The position numbers were made by a program, and so were the translations under genes. DNA of 64,000 nucleotides from Bacteroidota bacterium (lineage in GTDB: Bacteria; Bacteroidota; Bacteroidia; Flavobacteriales; Weeksellaceae): contig JAEYOX010000063.1 in assembly GCA_023411265.1 (NCBI GenBank), forward strand, positions 1-64,000, given 5' to 3'. Shown piece by piece: positions 1 to 7,789 of this stretch. The notes below the pieces were generated by a model. That model did not search any database. It saw only the letters and a program-made list of their open reading frames with translations, and was not told the origin of the DNA. Numbering within the stretch: position 1 is the stretch's first letter; each line of letters begins with the position of its first letter.

Positions 1-41
1 CTCCAAAACCGTTGATCTGGGTTCGAATCCTAGTGCCCGTG
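1..41 (+). tRNA. tRNA-Trp (CCA anticodon), 3' part only
   Basis: The window opens inside the anticodon loop: CTCCAAA reads as a 7-nt loop with anticodon CCA. It is followed by the 3' side of the anticodon stem, a short variable region, a T-arm (CTGGG, loop TTCGAAT, CCTAG), a 7-nt acceptor strand and a G discriminator base, as usual for bacterial tRNA-Trp. CCA is not encoded. The 5' half lies outside the window. It sits 12 nt before secE, a common arrangement in Bacteroidetes. Confidence 0.9.
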
Positions 42-53
42 CAAATAAAAATT

Positions 54-260
54 ATGAGTTCATTTGTAGATTTTATTAAAGGTTCCTACACCGAATTTAA
101 AGATAAAGTAGAATGGCCAAAATGGCCGGATCTGCAATCCTCCACGATTGTCGTTACTGTAGCTACCATTATTTTGGCTTTATTTACCTTCGGCGTGGAT
201 GAACTTTTCTCCAAGTCGATCAGAAATATTATTAGCTTACTGACAGACTTATTTAATTAA
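54..260 (+). CDS. secE: Preprotein translocase subunit SecE
   Basis: A 68-residue protein with the short Bacteroidetes SecE form: an amphipathic N-terminal stretch with the EWPKWPDL segment (about residues 21-28) and one transmembrane helix at about residues 29-52. SecE clamps SecY in the inner-membrane Sec translocon. The ATG at 54 is chosen over an upstream TTG at 12 because the latter would run through the tRNA. It lies between tRNA-Trp and nusG (14 nt gap), the standard context for this gene. Confidence 0.95.
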   Translation: MSSFVDFIKGSYTEFKDKVEWPKWPDLQSSTIVVTVATIILALFTFGVDELFSKSIRNIISLLTDLFN

Positions 261-274
261 AGTATTTCCTGAAA

Positions 275-817
275 ATGAGTGAATTGAAATGGTATGTGCT
301 GAAAGCTATCAGCGGACAGGAAAATAAGGTGAAAACCTACATTGAGAATGAGATGAAGCACTTAAATATGGAGTCTTATGTCACTCAGGTAGTTATTCCT
401 ATGGAAAAAGTTATCGTGATGAGAAACGGCAAAAAAGTTCCAAAAGAAAGACCTTATTATCCCGGCTATCTGATGATTGAAGCTAACCTGGTGGGAGAAA
501 TACCACATATTATAAAAAACATTCCGGGAGTTATTTCTTTTCTAAGTCTCACCAAAGGCGGAGATCCTGTTCCGATGCGAAAAGTGGAAGTCAACAGGAT
601 GTTGGGGAAAATGGACGAACTGTCAGAATTTGCCACCGAACTTGAGATACCATTTGTAGTAGGAGAAAGTGTAAAAGTTACCGATGGTCCTTTTAACGGT
701 TTTACTGGCACAGTAGAAAAAATCCTAGAAGACAAAAAGAAACTGGAAGTTTCCGTCCTCATCTTTGGAAGAAAAACTCCCATGGAACTCAGTTTCATGC
801 AAGTGGAAAAAGTATAA
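275..817 (+). CDS. nusG: Transcription termination/antitermination protein NusG
   Basis: 180 residues, normal length. The NGN domain fills about residues 1-110 (starts WYVLKAISGQE, contains the YYPGYL segment) and a KOW domain follows at about 125-160 (GPFNGFTGTVEKI). NusG binds RNA polymerase during elongation and links it to Rho or to ribosomes. It is co-transcribed with secE. A hairpin with a T-tract closes the pair about 12 nt after the stop, so nusG does not read directly into rplK. Confidence 0.97.
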   Translation: MSELKWYVLKAISGQENKVKTYIENEMKHLNMESYVTQVVIPMEKVIVMRNGKKVPKERPYYPGYLMIEANLVGEIPHIIKNIPGVISFLSLTKGGDPVPMRKVEVNRMLGKMDELSEFATELEIPFVVGESVKVTDGPFNGFTGTVEKILEDKKKLEVSVLIFGRKTPMELSFMQVEKV

Positions 818-828
818 CATCTAAATAA

Positions 829-857
829 ATCGTCTTCAAAAGAGGCGGTTTTTTTAT
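829..857 (+). terminator. Intrinsic terminator after nusG
   Basis: CGTCTT (831-836) pairs with GAGGCG (842-847, two G-U pairs) around a CAAAA loop. A T-run at 849-855 follows. It separates secE-nusG from the rplKAJL operon. Confidence 0.75.
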
Positions 858-859
858 TC

Positions 860-1115
860 TCGCATTCCTCTTTTCTCTGTTACATCCTCATAAATGTGTT
901 GAAAAACCAGCACTATTTGCCGTTATTGAATATAATAATTTCAATGGTGTCTATCTGATGAGAAACCTTAAGGAAATCGAAAGCCTCTGAAGTAGCTGCC
1001 TGTGGAAGACGTCTGGAGAGGCTCTAGCACATTCCGCAATATCCTGCGGAAAGCTATTTTCTATATTTCAGTAAGTTAAAAGGATAACTCTTTTGATATT
1101 TAATCATTTACTTAC
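860..1115. other. Gene-free nusG-rplK spacer with inverted repeats
   Basis: About 250 bases without a credible reading frame. It contains GCCTCT (983-988) complementary to AGAGGC (1017-1022), a 7-bp perfect hairpin TTCCGCA/TGCGGAA (1032-1038 / 1045-1051, 6-nt loop), and outer arms TAGCT (993-997) and AGCTA (1052-1056) that can enclose the small hairpin. No T-tract follows the hairpin, so it does not look like a terminator. It could be a structured RNA or a relic. I do not recognise a known RNA family. Confidence 0.4.
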
Positions 1116-1145
1116 TTGTCATTTCAAAAATAATTCCTACTTTTG
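1116..1145 (+). promoter_or_regulatory. Bacteroidetes promoter for rplKAJL
   Basis: TTG at 1116-1118, a 19-nt spacer, then TACTTTTG at 1138-1145. This matches the TTG-N17-23-TAnnTTTG pattern of the Bacteroidetes primary sigma factor exactly. The predicted transcript starts near 1150. A 6-bp stem ACCTCA/TGAGGT (1148-1153 / 1166-1171) would then lie at the extreme 5' end of the mRNA, with roughly 90 nt of leader before rplK. Confidence 0.8.
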
Positions 1146-1239
1146 CAACCTCAAATACCGTTTTGTGAGGTGAGATAAACAATCGGTAGAATAATAATGC
1201 TTCCAAATTCATCATTATTCAAAATCTAAAAAACAAAAA

Positions 1240-1683
1240 ATGGCTAAAAAAGTCTTTAAAATGGTAAAACTTCAGGTGAAGGGTGGTGCTGCCAACCCGT
1301 CGCCACCGGTAGGTCCCGCTTTAGGATCTGCAGGGGTGAACATCATGGAGTTTTGTAAACAATTTAACGGAAGAACCCAGGATAAGCCCGGGCAAATTTT
1401 GCCTGTAGTAATTACAGTGTACGAAGACAAATCTTTTGAATTTGTAATTAAAACTCCTCCAGCTGCCGTCCAACTGATGGATGCTGCTAAGCTAAAGAGT
1501 GGCTCTGGAGAACCCAACAGAAATAAAGTAGGTTCTGTATCTTGGGATCAGGTTAAAAAAATTGCTGAGGACAAAATGAGCGATCTTAATTGCTTCACCT
1601 TGGACTCTGCATTAACGATGGTCGCAGGAACTGCAAGATCAATGGGTATCAGAGTAACAGGAACAAAACCCACTAACGCTTAA
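1240..1683 (+). CDS. rplK: 50S ribosomal protein L11
   Basis: 147 residues, the usual length. The N-terminal domain has the [20 protein letters not shown] segment (residues 15-34) with the conserved prolines. The C-terminal domain binds the GTPase-associated centre of 23S rRNA. It is the first gene of the rplK-rplA-rplJ-rplL operon and is preceded by its own consensus promoter. rplA starts 11 nt after its stop. Confidence 0.98.
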   Translation: MAKKVFKMVKLQVKGGAANPSPPVGPALGSAGVNIMEFCKQFNGRTQDKPGQILPVVITVYEDKSFEFVIKTPPAAVQLMDAAKLKSGSGEPNRNKVGSVSWDQVKKIAEDKMSDLNCFTLDSALTMVAGTARSMGIRVTGTKPTNA

Positions 1684-1694
1684 AACGGATTGAA

Positions 1695-2387
1695 ATGGCA
1701 AAACTGACGAAGAAACAAAAAGAAGCTTTAAGCAAATTAGAAAAGGGAAGAATTTACAATCTGCAAGAAGGCTCTGCCCTTGTGAAAGAAGTAAATACAG
1801 CAAAATTCGACGCTTCCGTAGATATCGCAGTACGCTTGGGTGTAGACCCAAGAAAAGCGAATCAAATGGTGAGAGGTGTAGTTTCTCTACCGCATGGTAC
1901 TGGTAAGGACGTGAAAGTTCTTGCATTGGTAACTCCGGATAAAGAAGCCGAAGCCCAAGCTGCCGGTGCTGATTATGTAGGATTAGACGAATATCTGGAT
2001 AAAATCAAAAGTGGATGGACAGATGTTGACGTAATCGTTACCATGCCCGCAGTTATGGGTAAATTGGGGCCATTAGGTAGAATATTAGGTCCAAGAGGAC
2101 TGATGCCCAATCCAAAATCGGGAACAGTAACGATGGAAATCGGAAAAGCCGTTTCTGAAGTGAAAGCCGGTAAGATTGATTTTAAAGTAGATAAATACGG
2201 TATAGTACACGCTGCGGTAGGAAAAGTTTCTTTTGAGGCTGATAAAATCAAAGAAAATGCACAGGAACTGATTCAAACTTTGATTAAACTGAAGCCTACT
2301 GCCGCAAAAGGAACTTATGTAAGGTCTATTTATCTTTCTTCTACCATGAGTCCCGGAATTGCAATTGATACCAAATCTGTAAACTAA
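1695..2387 (+). CDS. rplA: 50S ribosomal protein L1
   Basis: 230 residues, full length for L1, with the conserved domain II segment around [17 protein letters not shown] (about residues 124-140). L1 forms the mobile stalk at the ribosomal E site. In other bacteria it represses its own operon by binding the leader, so the stem at the 5' end of this operon is a possible target (inference only). It lies 12 nt before rplJ. Confidence 0.98.
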   Translation: MAKLTKKQKEALSKLEKGRIYNLQEGSALVKEVNTAKFDASVDIAVRLGVDPRKANQMVRGVVSLPHGTGKDVKVLALVTPDKEAEAQAAGADYVGLDEYLDKIKSGWTDVDVIVTMPAVMGKLGPLGRILGPRGLMPNPKSGTVTMEIGKAVSEVKAGKIDFKVDKYGIVHAAVGKVSFEADKIKENAQELIQTLIKLKPTAAKGTYVRSIYLSSTMSPGIAIDTKSVN

Positions 2388-2399
2388 AATCTGAATACA

Positions 2400-2981
2400 A
2401 TGACTAAAGAAGATAAAGTACTGGTTATACAAGAAATAAAAGACCTGTTACAAGACGCGAAAGTGGTTTATGTGGCAGATCTTGAAGGCTTGAATGCGGC
2501 GAAGTCATCAGATTTCAGAAGACAGGCATTTAAGAACAACATCAAAGTAAAAGTAGTAAAAAATACACTTTTACAGAAAGCAATGGAGCAGATGGACGTA
2601 GATTTCTCAGAAATGTTCGTCTCATTTAAAGGGAACTCTGCCCTCATGATCTCTGAAACAGCAAATGCTCCGGCAAAACTGATCAAGGACTTCAGAAAAA
2701 AAGAAGAAAAGCCAGCCTTAAAATCTGCTTATCTTCAGGAAACCATCTATGTAGGTGATGAAAATCTGGAAACTTTAGCCAGCATCAAATCGAAAGAAGA
2801 AATGCTAGGAGAAATTATCGGATTACTTCAATCTCCAATTCAAAGACTTGTTTCTGCTCTCCAGAACAAATCCGAAGGACAAGAAGCAGCTACTGAAGAA
2901 ACGGCGCCTTCTGAAGAAACTAAAGCTGAAGATACTCCCGCTGCAGAAGTTGCAGAAGGCGAAGCTCCAGCGGCTGAATAA
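2400..2981 (+). CDS. rplJ: 50S ribosomal protein L10 with acidic C-terminal tail
   Basis: 193 residues. The first about 150 residues form the L10 globular domain and L7/L12-binding helix (YVADLEGLNA, KVVKNTLLQKAM). After SALQNKSEGQ there is a tail of about 40 residues made almost only of Ala, Glu, Thr and Pro, longer than in E. coli L10 (165 residues). L10 anchors L7/L12 dimers to the large subunit. The tail is probably flexible; its role is unknown. Confidence 0.96.
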   Translation: MTKEDKVLVIQEIKDLLQDAKVVYVADLEGLNAAKSSDFRRQAFKNNIKVKVVKNTLLQKAMEQMDVDFSEMFVSFKGNSALMISETANAPAKLIKDFRKKEEKPALKSAYLQETIYVGDENLETLASIKSKEEMLGEIIGLLQSPIQRLVSALQNKSEGQEAATEETAPSEETKAEDTPAAEVAEGEAPAAE

Positions 2982-3029
2982 TACACACTCAAAAAATCAT
3001 AATCGTTCAACATTTAAAACATTATTACA

Positions 3030-3398
3030 ATGTCAGATTTAAAAAACTTAGCGGAAACGCTTGTAAACCTTACAGTAAAAGACGTAAATGAATTAGCTAC
3101 TATCCTTAAGGATGAGTACGGAATCGAGCCTGCTGCTGCTGCAGTAGTAGTATCTGGTGGAGGTGCCGGAGAAGCTGTTGAAGAAAAAACAGAATTCGAT
3201 GTAATCCTTAAAGCTGCCGGTGCTTCTAAACTTGCCGTAGTTAAATTAGTAAAAGATTTAACCGGAGCAGGTCTTAAAGAAGCTAAAGATATGGTAGATG
3301 GTGCTCCTGCTCCTATCAAGCAGGGAATCTCTAAAGACGAAGCTGAAGCTCTAAAGAAGCAACTTGAAGAAGCTGGTGCTGAAGTAGAATTGAAATAA
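3030..3398 (+). CDS. rplL: 50S ribosomal protein L7/L12
   Basis: 122 residues with the dimerising N-terminal domain (about 1-35), the Ala/Gly-rich hinge, and the C-terminal domain that recruits translation GTPases ([24 protein letters not shown]). It ends the operon here: a strong terminator follows 23 nt after the stop, and the next gene is dinB rather than rpoB. Loss of the rplL-rpoB junction is unusual for bacteria. Confidence 0.98.
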   Translation: MSDLKNLAETLVNLTVKDVNELATILKDEYGIEPAAAAVVVSGGGAGEAVEEKTEFDVILKAAGASKLAVVKLVKDLTGAGLKEAKDMVDGAPAPIKQGISKDEAEALKKQLEEAGAEVELK

Positions 3399-3421
3399 TT
3401 CTCGTCTTTTACCTTTATATA

Positions 3422-3447
3422 AATCCGCTCCAACGAGCGGATTTTTT
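3422..3447 (+). terminator. Intrinsic terminator after rplL
   Basis: AATCCGCTC (3422-3430) and GAGCGGATT (3435-3443) form a perfect 9-bp stem with a CAAC loop, followed by a T-run. It closes the rplKAJL operon. Confidence 0.92.
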
Positions 3448-3485
3448 ATTGTTGTTATCTGAATTTTTGGTTCAAAAATAAGCCA

Positions 3486-3493
3486 TAAATTTG
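3486..3493 (+). promoter_or_regulatory. -7 box of dinB, almost on the start codon
   Basis: TAAATTTG at 3486-3493 matches TAnnTTTG. A TTG at 3467-3469 lies 16 nt upstream, slightly closer than the usual 17-23. The box ends one base before the first ATG (3495), so transcription would begin within the first codons. Either the mRNA is leaderless or the real start is ATG 3498 or later. Confidence 0.5.
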
Positions 3494-3494
3494 C

Positions 3495-4583
3495 ATGATG
3501 GATTTCCCGCAGCGCAAGATTATACATGTGGATATGGATGCATTTTATGCATCTGTAGAACAGCACGATCATCCCGAACTTCGTGGAAAGCCTGTTTGCG
3601 TAGGCGGTGGGACATATGGCGTAGTAGCTGCAGCCAGTTATGAAGCCCGAAAATTTGGCATTCGGTCTGCAATGCCGGGAAGACTGGCATTGGAAAAATG
3701 TCCCGAGCTGATTGTTATACAACCTCGCTTCCAGCGATATAAGGAAGTATCTCAAAAAATTTGTGAGATCTTCTACGAATATACTGATTTGGTGGAACCG
3801 CTCTCTTTGGATGAAGCCTATCTGGATGTCACAGAAAATAAAAAAGGAATTGAATCTGCGAACCAGATTGCCAAGGAAATCAGAAAGAAAATTTTTGAAG
3901 AAACCGGACTTACCGCTTCAGCAGGAATTTCCGTTAATAAATTTTTAGCAAAAGTAGCCTCCGATTATCACAAACCGAACGGCCAGAAAACCATTCATCC
4001 CACCCAGATCCATCGTTTTATGGAAGAACTTCCTATTGAAAAATTCTACGGAATAGGAAAAGTGACAGCCAACAAAATGCATCAAATGCATATCTTCAAA
4101 GGATCGGATCTGAAAAAAAAATCTCTGCAAGAACTTATTCGCATCTTTGGAAAGTCAGGAAATTATTATTATCACGTAGTCCGCGGAATTCACCGGAGCG
4201 AAGTGAAACCGCACCGCATTCAGAAAAGTATCGGTGTAGAAGAAACCTATTGGGAAAATCTTCTGGACGAAGAATCAGTTTTCCAACAACTGAAACTCAT
4301 CAGTGAAGATTTGGAGGAAAGGCTGCACCGAAAGGAAATTCGTGGAAAATCGCTGACGCTGAAAATAAAATACCGTGATTTCTCTGTTTATACCCGTAGT
4401 AAAACTCAGGAAATGTATTATAAAGACAGTGAACATTTTTACAAAACTGCTAAGAAACTCTGGGAACTGCGCCCTCTTGATAAACCTGTACGCTTGCTCG
4501 GGCTGTCGCTTTCCAATCTCAATACACAAGAAAAAAAACAAGTCTCGGTGCAGCTGAAAATTCCTTTTCCGGAGTTGGATTAA
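3495..4583 (+). CDS. dinB: DNA polymerase IV (Y family, translesion)
   Basis: 362 residues. The catalytic aspartate of motif HVDMDAFYASVEQ (D13) and the SLDEAYLD pair D106/E107 are intact. The thumb helix-hairpin-helix region (IEKFYGIGKVTANKMHQM) and the little-finger domain follow. Pol IV copies damaged templates with low fidelity in the cytoplasm. The gene stands alone between rplL and aroQ, where rpoB would be expected. Start is either ATG 3495 or the adjacent ATG 3498; the promoter box lies directly upstream. No C-terminal beta-clamp motif was verified. Confidence 0.95.
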   Translation: MMDFPQRKIIHVDMDAFYASVEQHDHPELRGKPVCVGGGTYGVVAAASYEARKFGIRSAMPGRLALEKCPELIVIQPRFQRYKEVSQKICEIFYEYTDLVEPLSLDEAYLDVTENKKGIESANQIAKEIRKKIFEETGLTASAGISVNKFLAKVASDYHKPNGQKTIHPTQIHRFMEELPIEKFYGIGKVTANKMHQMHIFKGSDLKKKSLQELIRIFGKSGNYYYHVVRGIHRSEVKPHRIQKSIGVEETYWENLLDEESVFQQLKLISEDLEERLHRKEIRGKSLTLKIKYRDFSVYTRSKTQEMYYKDSEHFYKTAKKLWELRPLDKPVRLLGLSLSNLNTQEKKQVSVQLKIPFPELD

Positions 4584-4645
4584 TAACCAGTTTTTAATAT
4601 TGAAAGCACCATACGAATTCACTGAATGAGTTTTCCCGTTTTCCT

Positions 4646-4653
4646 TATCTTTG
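4646..4653 (+). promoter_or_regulatory. -7 box of aroQ
   Basis: TATCTTTG matches TAnnTTTG and lies 20 nt before ATG 4674. No TTG at suitable spacing was seen. Its position downstream of the alternative ATG at 4626 argues for the later start. Confidence 0.5.
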
Positions 4654-4673
4654 ATCAAATTTCAGAAAAACCA

Positions 4674-5090
4674 ATGAAAATACTAATAGTAAACGGTCCC
4701 AATCTGAACCTGCTGGGAACCCGCGAGCCAGAAATTTATGGAACAGCGAGTATGCCGAATTTTTTGGAAACACTACGGAACAGTTTTCCCGAAAATGACA
4801 TAGCTCTTTTCCAGTCTAACCATGAAGGTGAAATTATAGATTATTTGCAGAACAGTACTTTTGATGCCTTAATCATCAATCCCGGAGCTTTTTCTCATTA
4901 TTCTTACGCCATTGCCGATTGTCTGAAAAACATCGGAAAGCCAAAAATTGAAGTCCATATATCCAATATTTATAAAAGGGAGGAATTTCGCCAAAAATCG
5001 GTGACGGCGATGTACACCGACGCTTTAATTTCAGGCTTTGGCTTGAACGGATACCGACTCGCCATCCTGAGTGTACTCAACCGGCATTGA
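4674..5090 (+). CDS. aroQ: 3-dehydroquinate dehydratase, type II
   Basis: 138 residues from ATG 4674, the normal length for the small dodecameric type II enzyme, which converts 3-dehydroquinate to 3-dehydroshikimate in the shikimate pathway. It begins MKILIVNGPNLNLLGTRE. R17 and Y22 are the expected catalytic pair, and EVHISNIYKREEFR is the conserved substrate-binding segment (about residues 99-112). The longer reading from 4626 would add 16 residues with no family similarity and would span the promoter box. Confidence 0.95.
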   Translation: MKILIVNGPNLNLLGTREPEIYGTASMPNFLETLRNSFPENDIALFQSNHEGEIIDYLQNSTFDALIINPGAFSHYSYAIADCLKNIGKPKIEVHISNIYKREEFRQKSVTAMYTDALISGFGLNGYRLAILSVLNRH

Positions 5091-5095
5091 TTTGT

Positions 5096-5130
5096 TAAAA
5101 AAAATCCTCAAGTTTCTTGGCCTGAGGATT
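5096..5130 (-). terminator. Terminator at the aroQ/pckA convergence
   Basis: AATCCTCA (5103-5110) and TGAGGATT (5123-5130) form an 8-bp stem. On the minus strand a run of eight T (complement of 5098-5105) follows, so it mainly ends pckA. The plus side lacks a T-run. Confidence 0.8.
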
Positions 5131-5151
5131 ATATCTTTAGAATTATGTATA

Positions 5152-6756
5152 TTATAACTGAGGCCCTGCCGCAATCAGTTTTCGGGCTTCTTCATTATCG
5201 CAATACTGTTCGAAGTTTTCAATATATCGCGCAGCCAAATCTCTTGCTTTCGCTTCCCACTCAGCAACATCTGCATAAGTTTCTCTCGGATCCAGGATTC
5301 CTTCTGAAACATTTGGAAGTTCTGTAGGAATTTCAAGATTCATAATAGGGATTACTGTTTTAGGTGCCTTTTCTATAGACCCGTCAATAATGGCGTCAAT
5401 AATGGCGCGGGTATCTTTCAATGAAATTCTCTTCCCAGTTCCGTTCCAGCCTGTGTTGACAAGATAAGCTTTGGCTCCGTGTTCTTTCATTTTTCCAATC
5501 AGTGTCTTGGAATACATTGTAGGATGAAGGGTCAGAAACGCCTCTCCGAATGCAGGAGAAAATGAAGGCTGTGGCTCAGTAATTCCCCGTTCAGTTCCCG
5601 CAAGTTTGGAGGTGTAGCCGCAAAGGAAATGGTATTGTGCCTGATCTTCATTCAAAACAGAAACCGGAGGCAAAACTCCGAAAGCATCAGCTGAAAGATA
5701 AACGATTTTCTTGGCATGACCAGCTTTAGAAGGCAATACAATTTTATTGATATGATAAATAGGATAAGAAACCCTCGTGTTTTCAGTAATAGAATTATCA
5801 GTATAATCTATTTCACCATTTTCTTTTACTACCACATTTTCTAAAAGTGCATCTCTTTTTATAGCTCTGAAAATATCCGGTTCTTTTTCTTCTGAAAGAT
5901 CAATAACTTTGGCGTAGCAACCACCTTCATAGTTGAACACTCCATTATCATCCCAACCATGCTCATCATCTCCTATTAAATAACGTTTTGGATCTGCAGA
6001 CAAGGTAGTTTTGCCAGTCCCGGAAAGGCCGAAGAATAGGGCAACATCGCCTTCCTCGCCTACGTTGGCAGAGCAGTGCATAGAGGCCATCCCATTCAGC
6101 GGAAGGTAATAATTCATCATTGCGAACATTCCTTTTTTCATTTCACCGCCATACCATGTTCCGCCTATAATCTGCATTTTTTCTGTAAGATCAAACATGA
6201 TGAAGTTTTCAGAATTTAGACCCTGCGCTTCCCAGTTTTCGTTGGTGGTTTTAGAACCGTTAATTACTGTGAAATCGGGCGTTCCAAAGTTTTCCAGTTC
6301 ATAATGAGAAGGGCGGATAAACATATTGGTCACAAAATGAGCCTGCCATGCAACCTCCATAATGAAACGGACTTTCAGCCTCGTATCCGGATTGGTTCCA
6401 CAGAATGCGTCTACAACATACAGTTTTTCCGAACTGGAAAGCTGCTTGAGTACCTGCTGTTTACAATCTGCAAATACTTCAGGAGTTGTAGGAAGATTCA
6501 CTTTTCCGTCCCAGTTGATGGTTTCTTTAGTCACATCATCCAAAACGATATATCTGTCCTTAGGTGAACGTCCAGTAAAGATCCCTGTTTCCACTGCGAT
6601 GGCGCCAGAATCCGTAAGAACACCTTTTTCAAAACCTTTATTAGATTCCGCTACTTCGTCTTGGTATAATTGTTCAAAACTTGGGTTGTATACCACCTCG
6701 TGATCACCTGTAATTCCCATGTTTTTCAGATCCTGGATAATCTTGAAATTTCTCAT
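5152..6756 (-). CDS. pckA: Phosphoenolpyruvate carboxykinase (ATP)
   Basis: 534 residues, typical of the ATP-dependent family. It converts oxaloacetate and ATP to PEP, ADP and CO2 and is the entry step of gluconeogenesis. The kinase-1a motif [11 protein letters not shown] is at about residues 243-253, and the metal-binding stretch [14 protein letters not shown] follows shortly after. TGRSPKDRY near residue 62 is the oxaloacetate-site arginine segment. Monocistronic: its own -7 box lies 34 nt upstream, a palindromic TGAT-N4-ATCA site lies further upstream, and a terminator follows. Confidence 0.97.
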   Translation of the reverse strand: MRNFKIIQDLKNMGITGDHEVVYNPSFEQLYQDEVAESNKGFEKGVLTDSGAIAVETGIFTGRSPKDRYIVLDDVTKETINWDGKVNLPTTPEVFADCKQQVLKQLSSSEKLYVVDAFCGTNPDTRLKVRFIMEVAWQAHFVTNMFIRPSHYELENFGTPDFTVINGSKTTNENWEAQGLNSENFIMFDLTEKMQIIGGTWYGGEMKKGMFAMMNYYLPLNGMASMHCSANVGEEGDVALFFGLSGTGKTTLSADPKRYLIGDDEHGWDDNGVFNYEGGCYAKVIDLSEEKEPDIFRAIKRDALLENVVVKENGEIDYTDNSITENTRVSYPIYHINKIVLPSKAGHAKKIVYLSADAFGVLPPVSVLNEDQAQYHFLCGYTSKLAGTERGITEPQPSFSPAFGEAFLTLHPTMYSKTLIGKMKEHGAKAYLVNTGWNGTGKRISLKDTRAIIDAIIDGSIEKAPKTVIPIMNLEIPTELPNVSEGILDPRETYADVAEWEAKARDLAARYIENFEQYCDNEEARKLIAAGPQL

Positions 6757-6790
6757 ATTTGAAAGGGTTTAATTTTTAGTTGAAGAGTTC

Positions 6791-6798
6791 CAAATTTA
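6791..6798 (-). promoter_or_regulatory. -7 box of pckA
   Basis: The minus strand reads TAAATTTG, 34 nt before the pckA ATG. No TTG at the usual distance is present, which would fit a promoter that needs an activator. Confidence 0.55.
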
Positions 6799-6833
6799 AT
6801 TAAAAAAACGGCACTATATAGAGAAAAGCATAC

Positions 6834-6845
6834 TGATATAAATCA
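6834..6845. promoter_or_regulatory. Fnr/Crp-like palindrome upstream of pckA
   Basis: TGAT-ATAA-ATCA, extended to CTGAT/ATCAG, matches the TGAT-N4-ATCA core of Fnr boxes. Its centre is 48.5 nt from the final G of the pckA -7 box. It lies between the GHMP kinase stop and the pckA start. It might alternatively be a weak stem at the end of the kinase gene, but no T-run accompanies it. Confidence 0.4.
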
Positions 6846-6875
6846 GCATTCAAAAACTGCTTCAGTAATTGATTA

Positions 6876-7778
6876 TCAGAGTATTAAATCCTGCCACTCG
6901 AAAATGGTGGTAAAGTCTCTATCCGAAAAATATTTTTTGTAATCCCCGAATTTTGAGGCCAATACAAAATCTCCACCCCAGGCTCCTAAACTTTTTACCA
7001 ATCCGCCGTATTGCGAAAAATATTTTTCTTTAGCGGTTTCGATTCCTAAAAAAGAAGAAATCAACATTTCATGACGATTCATGTAGAGCGCAAATTCATC
7101 TAAATTTCTTGACCTCAAAACAACTTTGGAAAGTTCAGAAAGCTCATGAATAATTTTGTTATTTTTAGCTTTGGAACGGTACAACGCGATTCCTTCCCTG
7201 CTGTCCTGTTTCTGATTGAGATGGATGAAAATAAGTTCGTTCTTATAATCGGGATCAAATTCCACCCTGGAAATTTTCTTTTCCGGCAAAGTCTGATACA
7301 AAATCGGAGATTTCTCGAGTGCTACTGCGATATCGTATCCGCTGCCTCCCAGCGCCATTTCATTGAGTTGAAATGCATCAATTTCTGCCCATTCTGCGAG
7401 ATTATTCATTAATGTAGAACTGCTTCCCAAACCAAAATCGGGAGGAAACTGGAGAATGGTTTTCAAAAAATAAGAACTTTCTGAATGAAATTTCACTTTG
7501 GAAAGGTCCTGCACATGCTTCAAAACATTGACTACAAATAGAGCAGGAAATTCCAGATTGGTTTCCAGAATCGTCCAGTTTCTATAATTTATTTTTATGG
7601 TGAGCCACAGTTTGTTCTGATGGTAAGCATGCCAGATGATCTCGGAATTACGATCGGGAATTTCTTCAAAAAAAAACTCTTGTCCGGGCTTTGTGGGTAC
7701 AGCCAGGGCAAGAGCTCCGTCTAAAACGAAATATTCGGAAGTGAGTAATAGTTTTCCGGGTGAAAAAATGCGCCCCAC
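6876..7778 (-). CDS. GYDIA-family GHMP kinase
   Basis: 300 residues with GHMP small-molecule kinase features: N-terminal SPGKLLLTSEYFVLDGALALAVP (as in mevalonate and phosphomevalonate kinases), the ATP loop PPDFGLGSSSTL at about residues 111-122, and the GYDIA signature at about 147-151. This family is common in Flavobacteriia. Its substrate is not established; a role near the mevalonate pathway is plausible from similarity. Starts 11 nt after fabD, so the two are probably co-transcribed. Confidence 0.85.
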   Translation of the reverse strand: MGRIFSPGKLLLTSEYFVLDGALALAVPTKPGQEFFFEEIPDRNSEIIWHAYHQNKLWLTIKINYRNWTILETNLEFPALFVVNVLKHVQDLSKVKFHSESSYFLKTILQFPPDFGLGSSSTLMNNLAEWAEIDAFQLNEMALGGSGYDIAVALEKSPILYQTLPEKKISRVEFDPDYKNELIFIHLNQKQDSREGIALYRSKAKNNKIIHELSELSKVVLRSRNLDEFALYMNRHEMLISSFLGIETAKEKYFSQYGGLVKSLGAWGGDFVLASKFGDYKKYFSDRDFTTIFEWQDLIL

Positions 7779-7789
7779 TTTTCTTTTAT

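Noticed and set aside
4626..4673. Longer aroQ start at ATG 4626
   Set aside because: The additional 16 residues have no family similarity and a -7 box lies within them.
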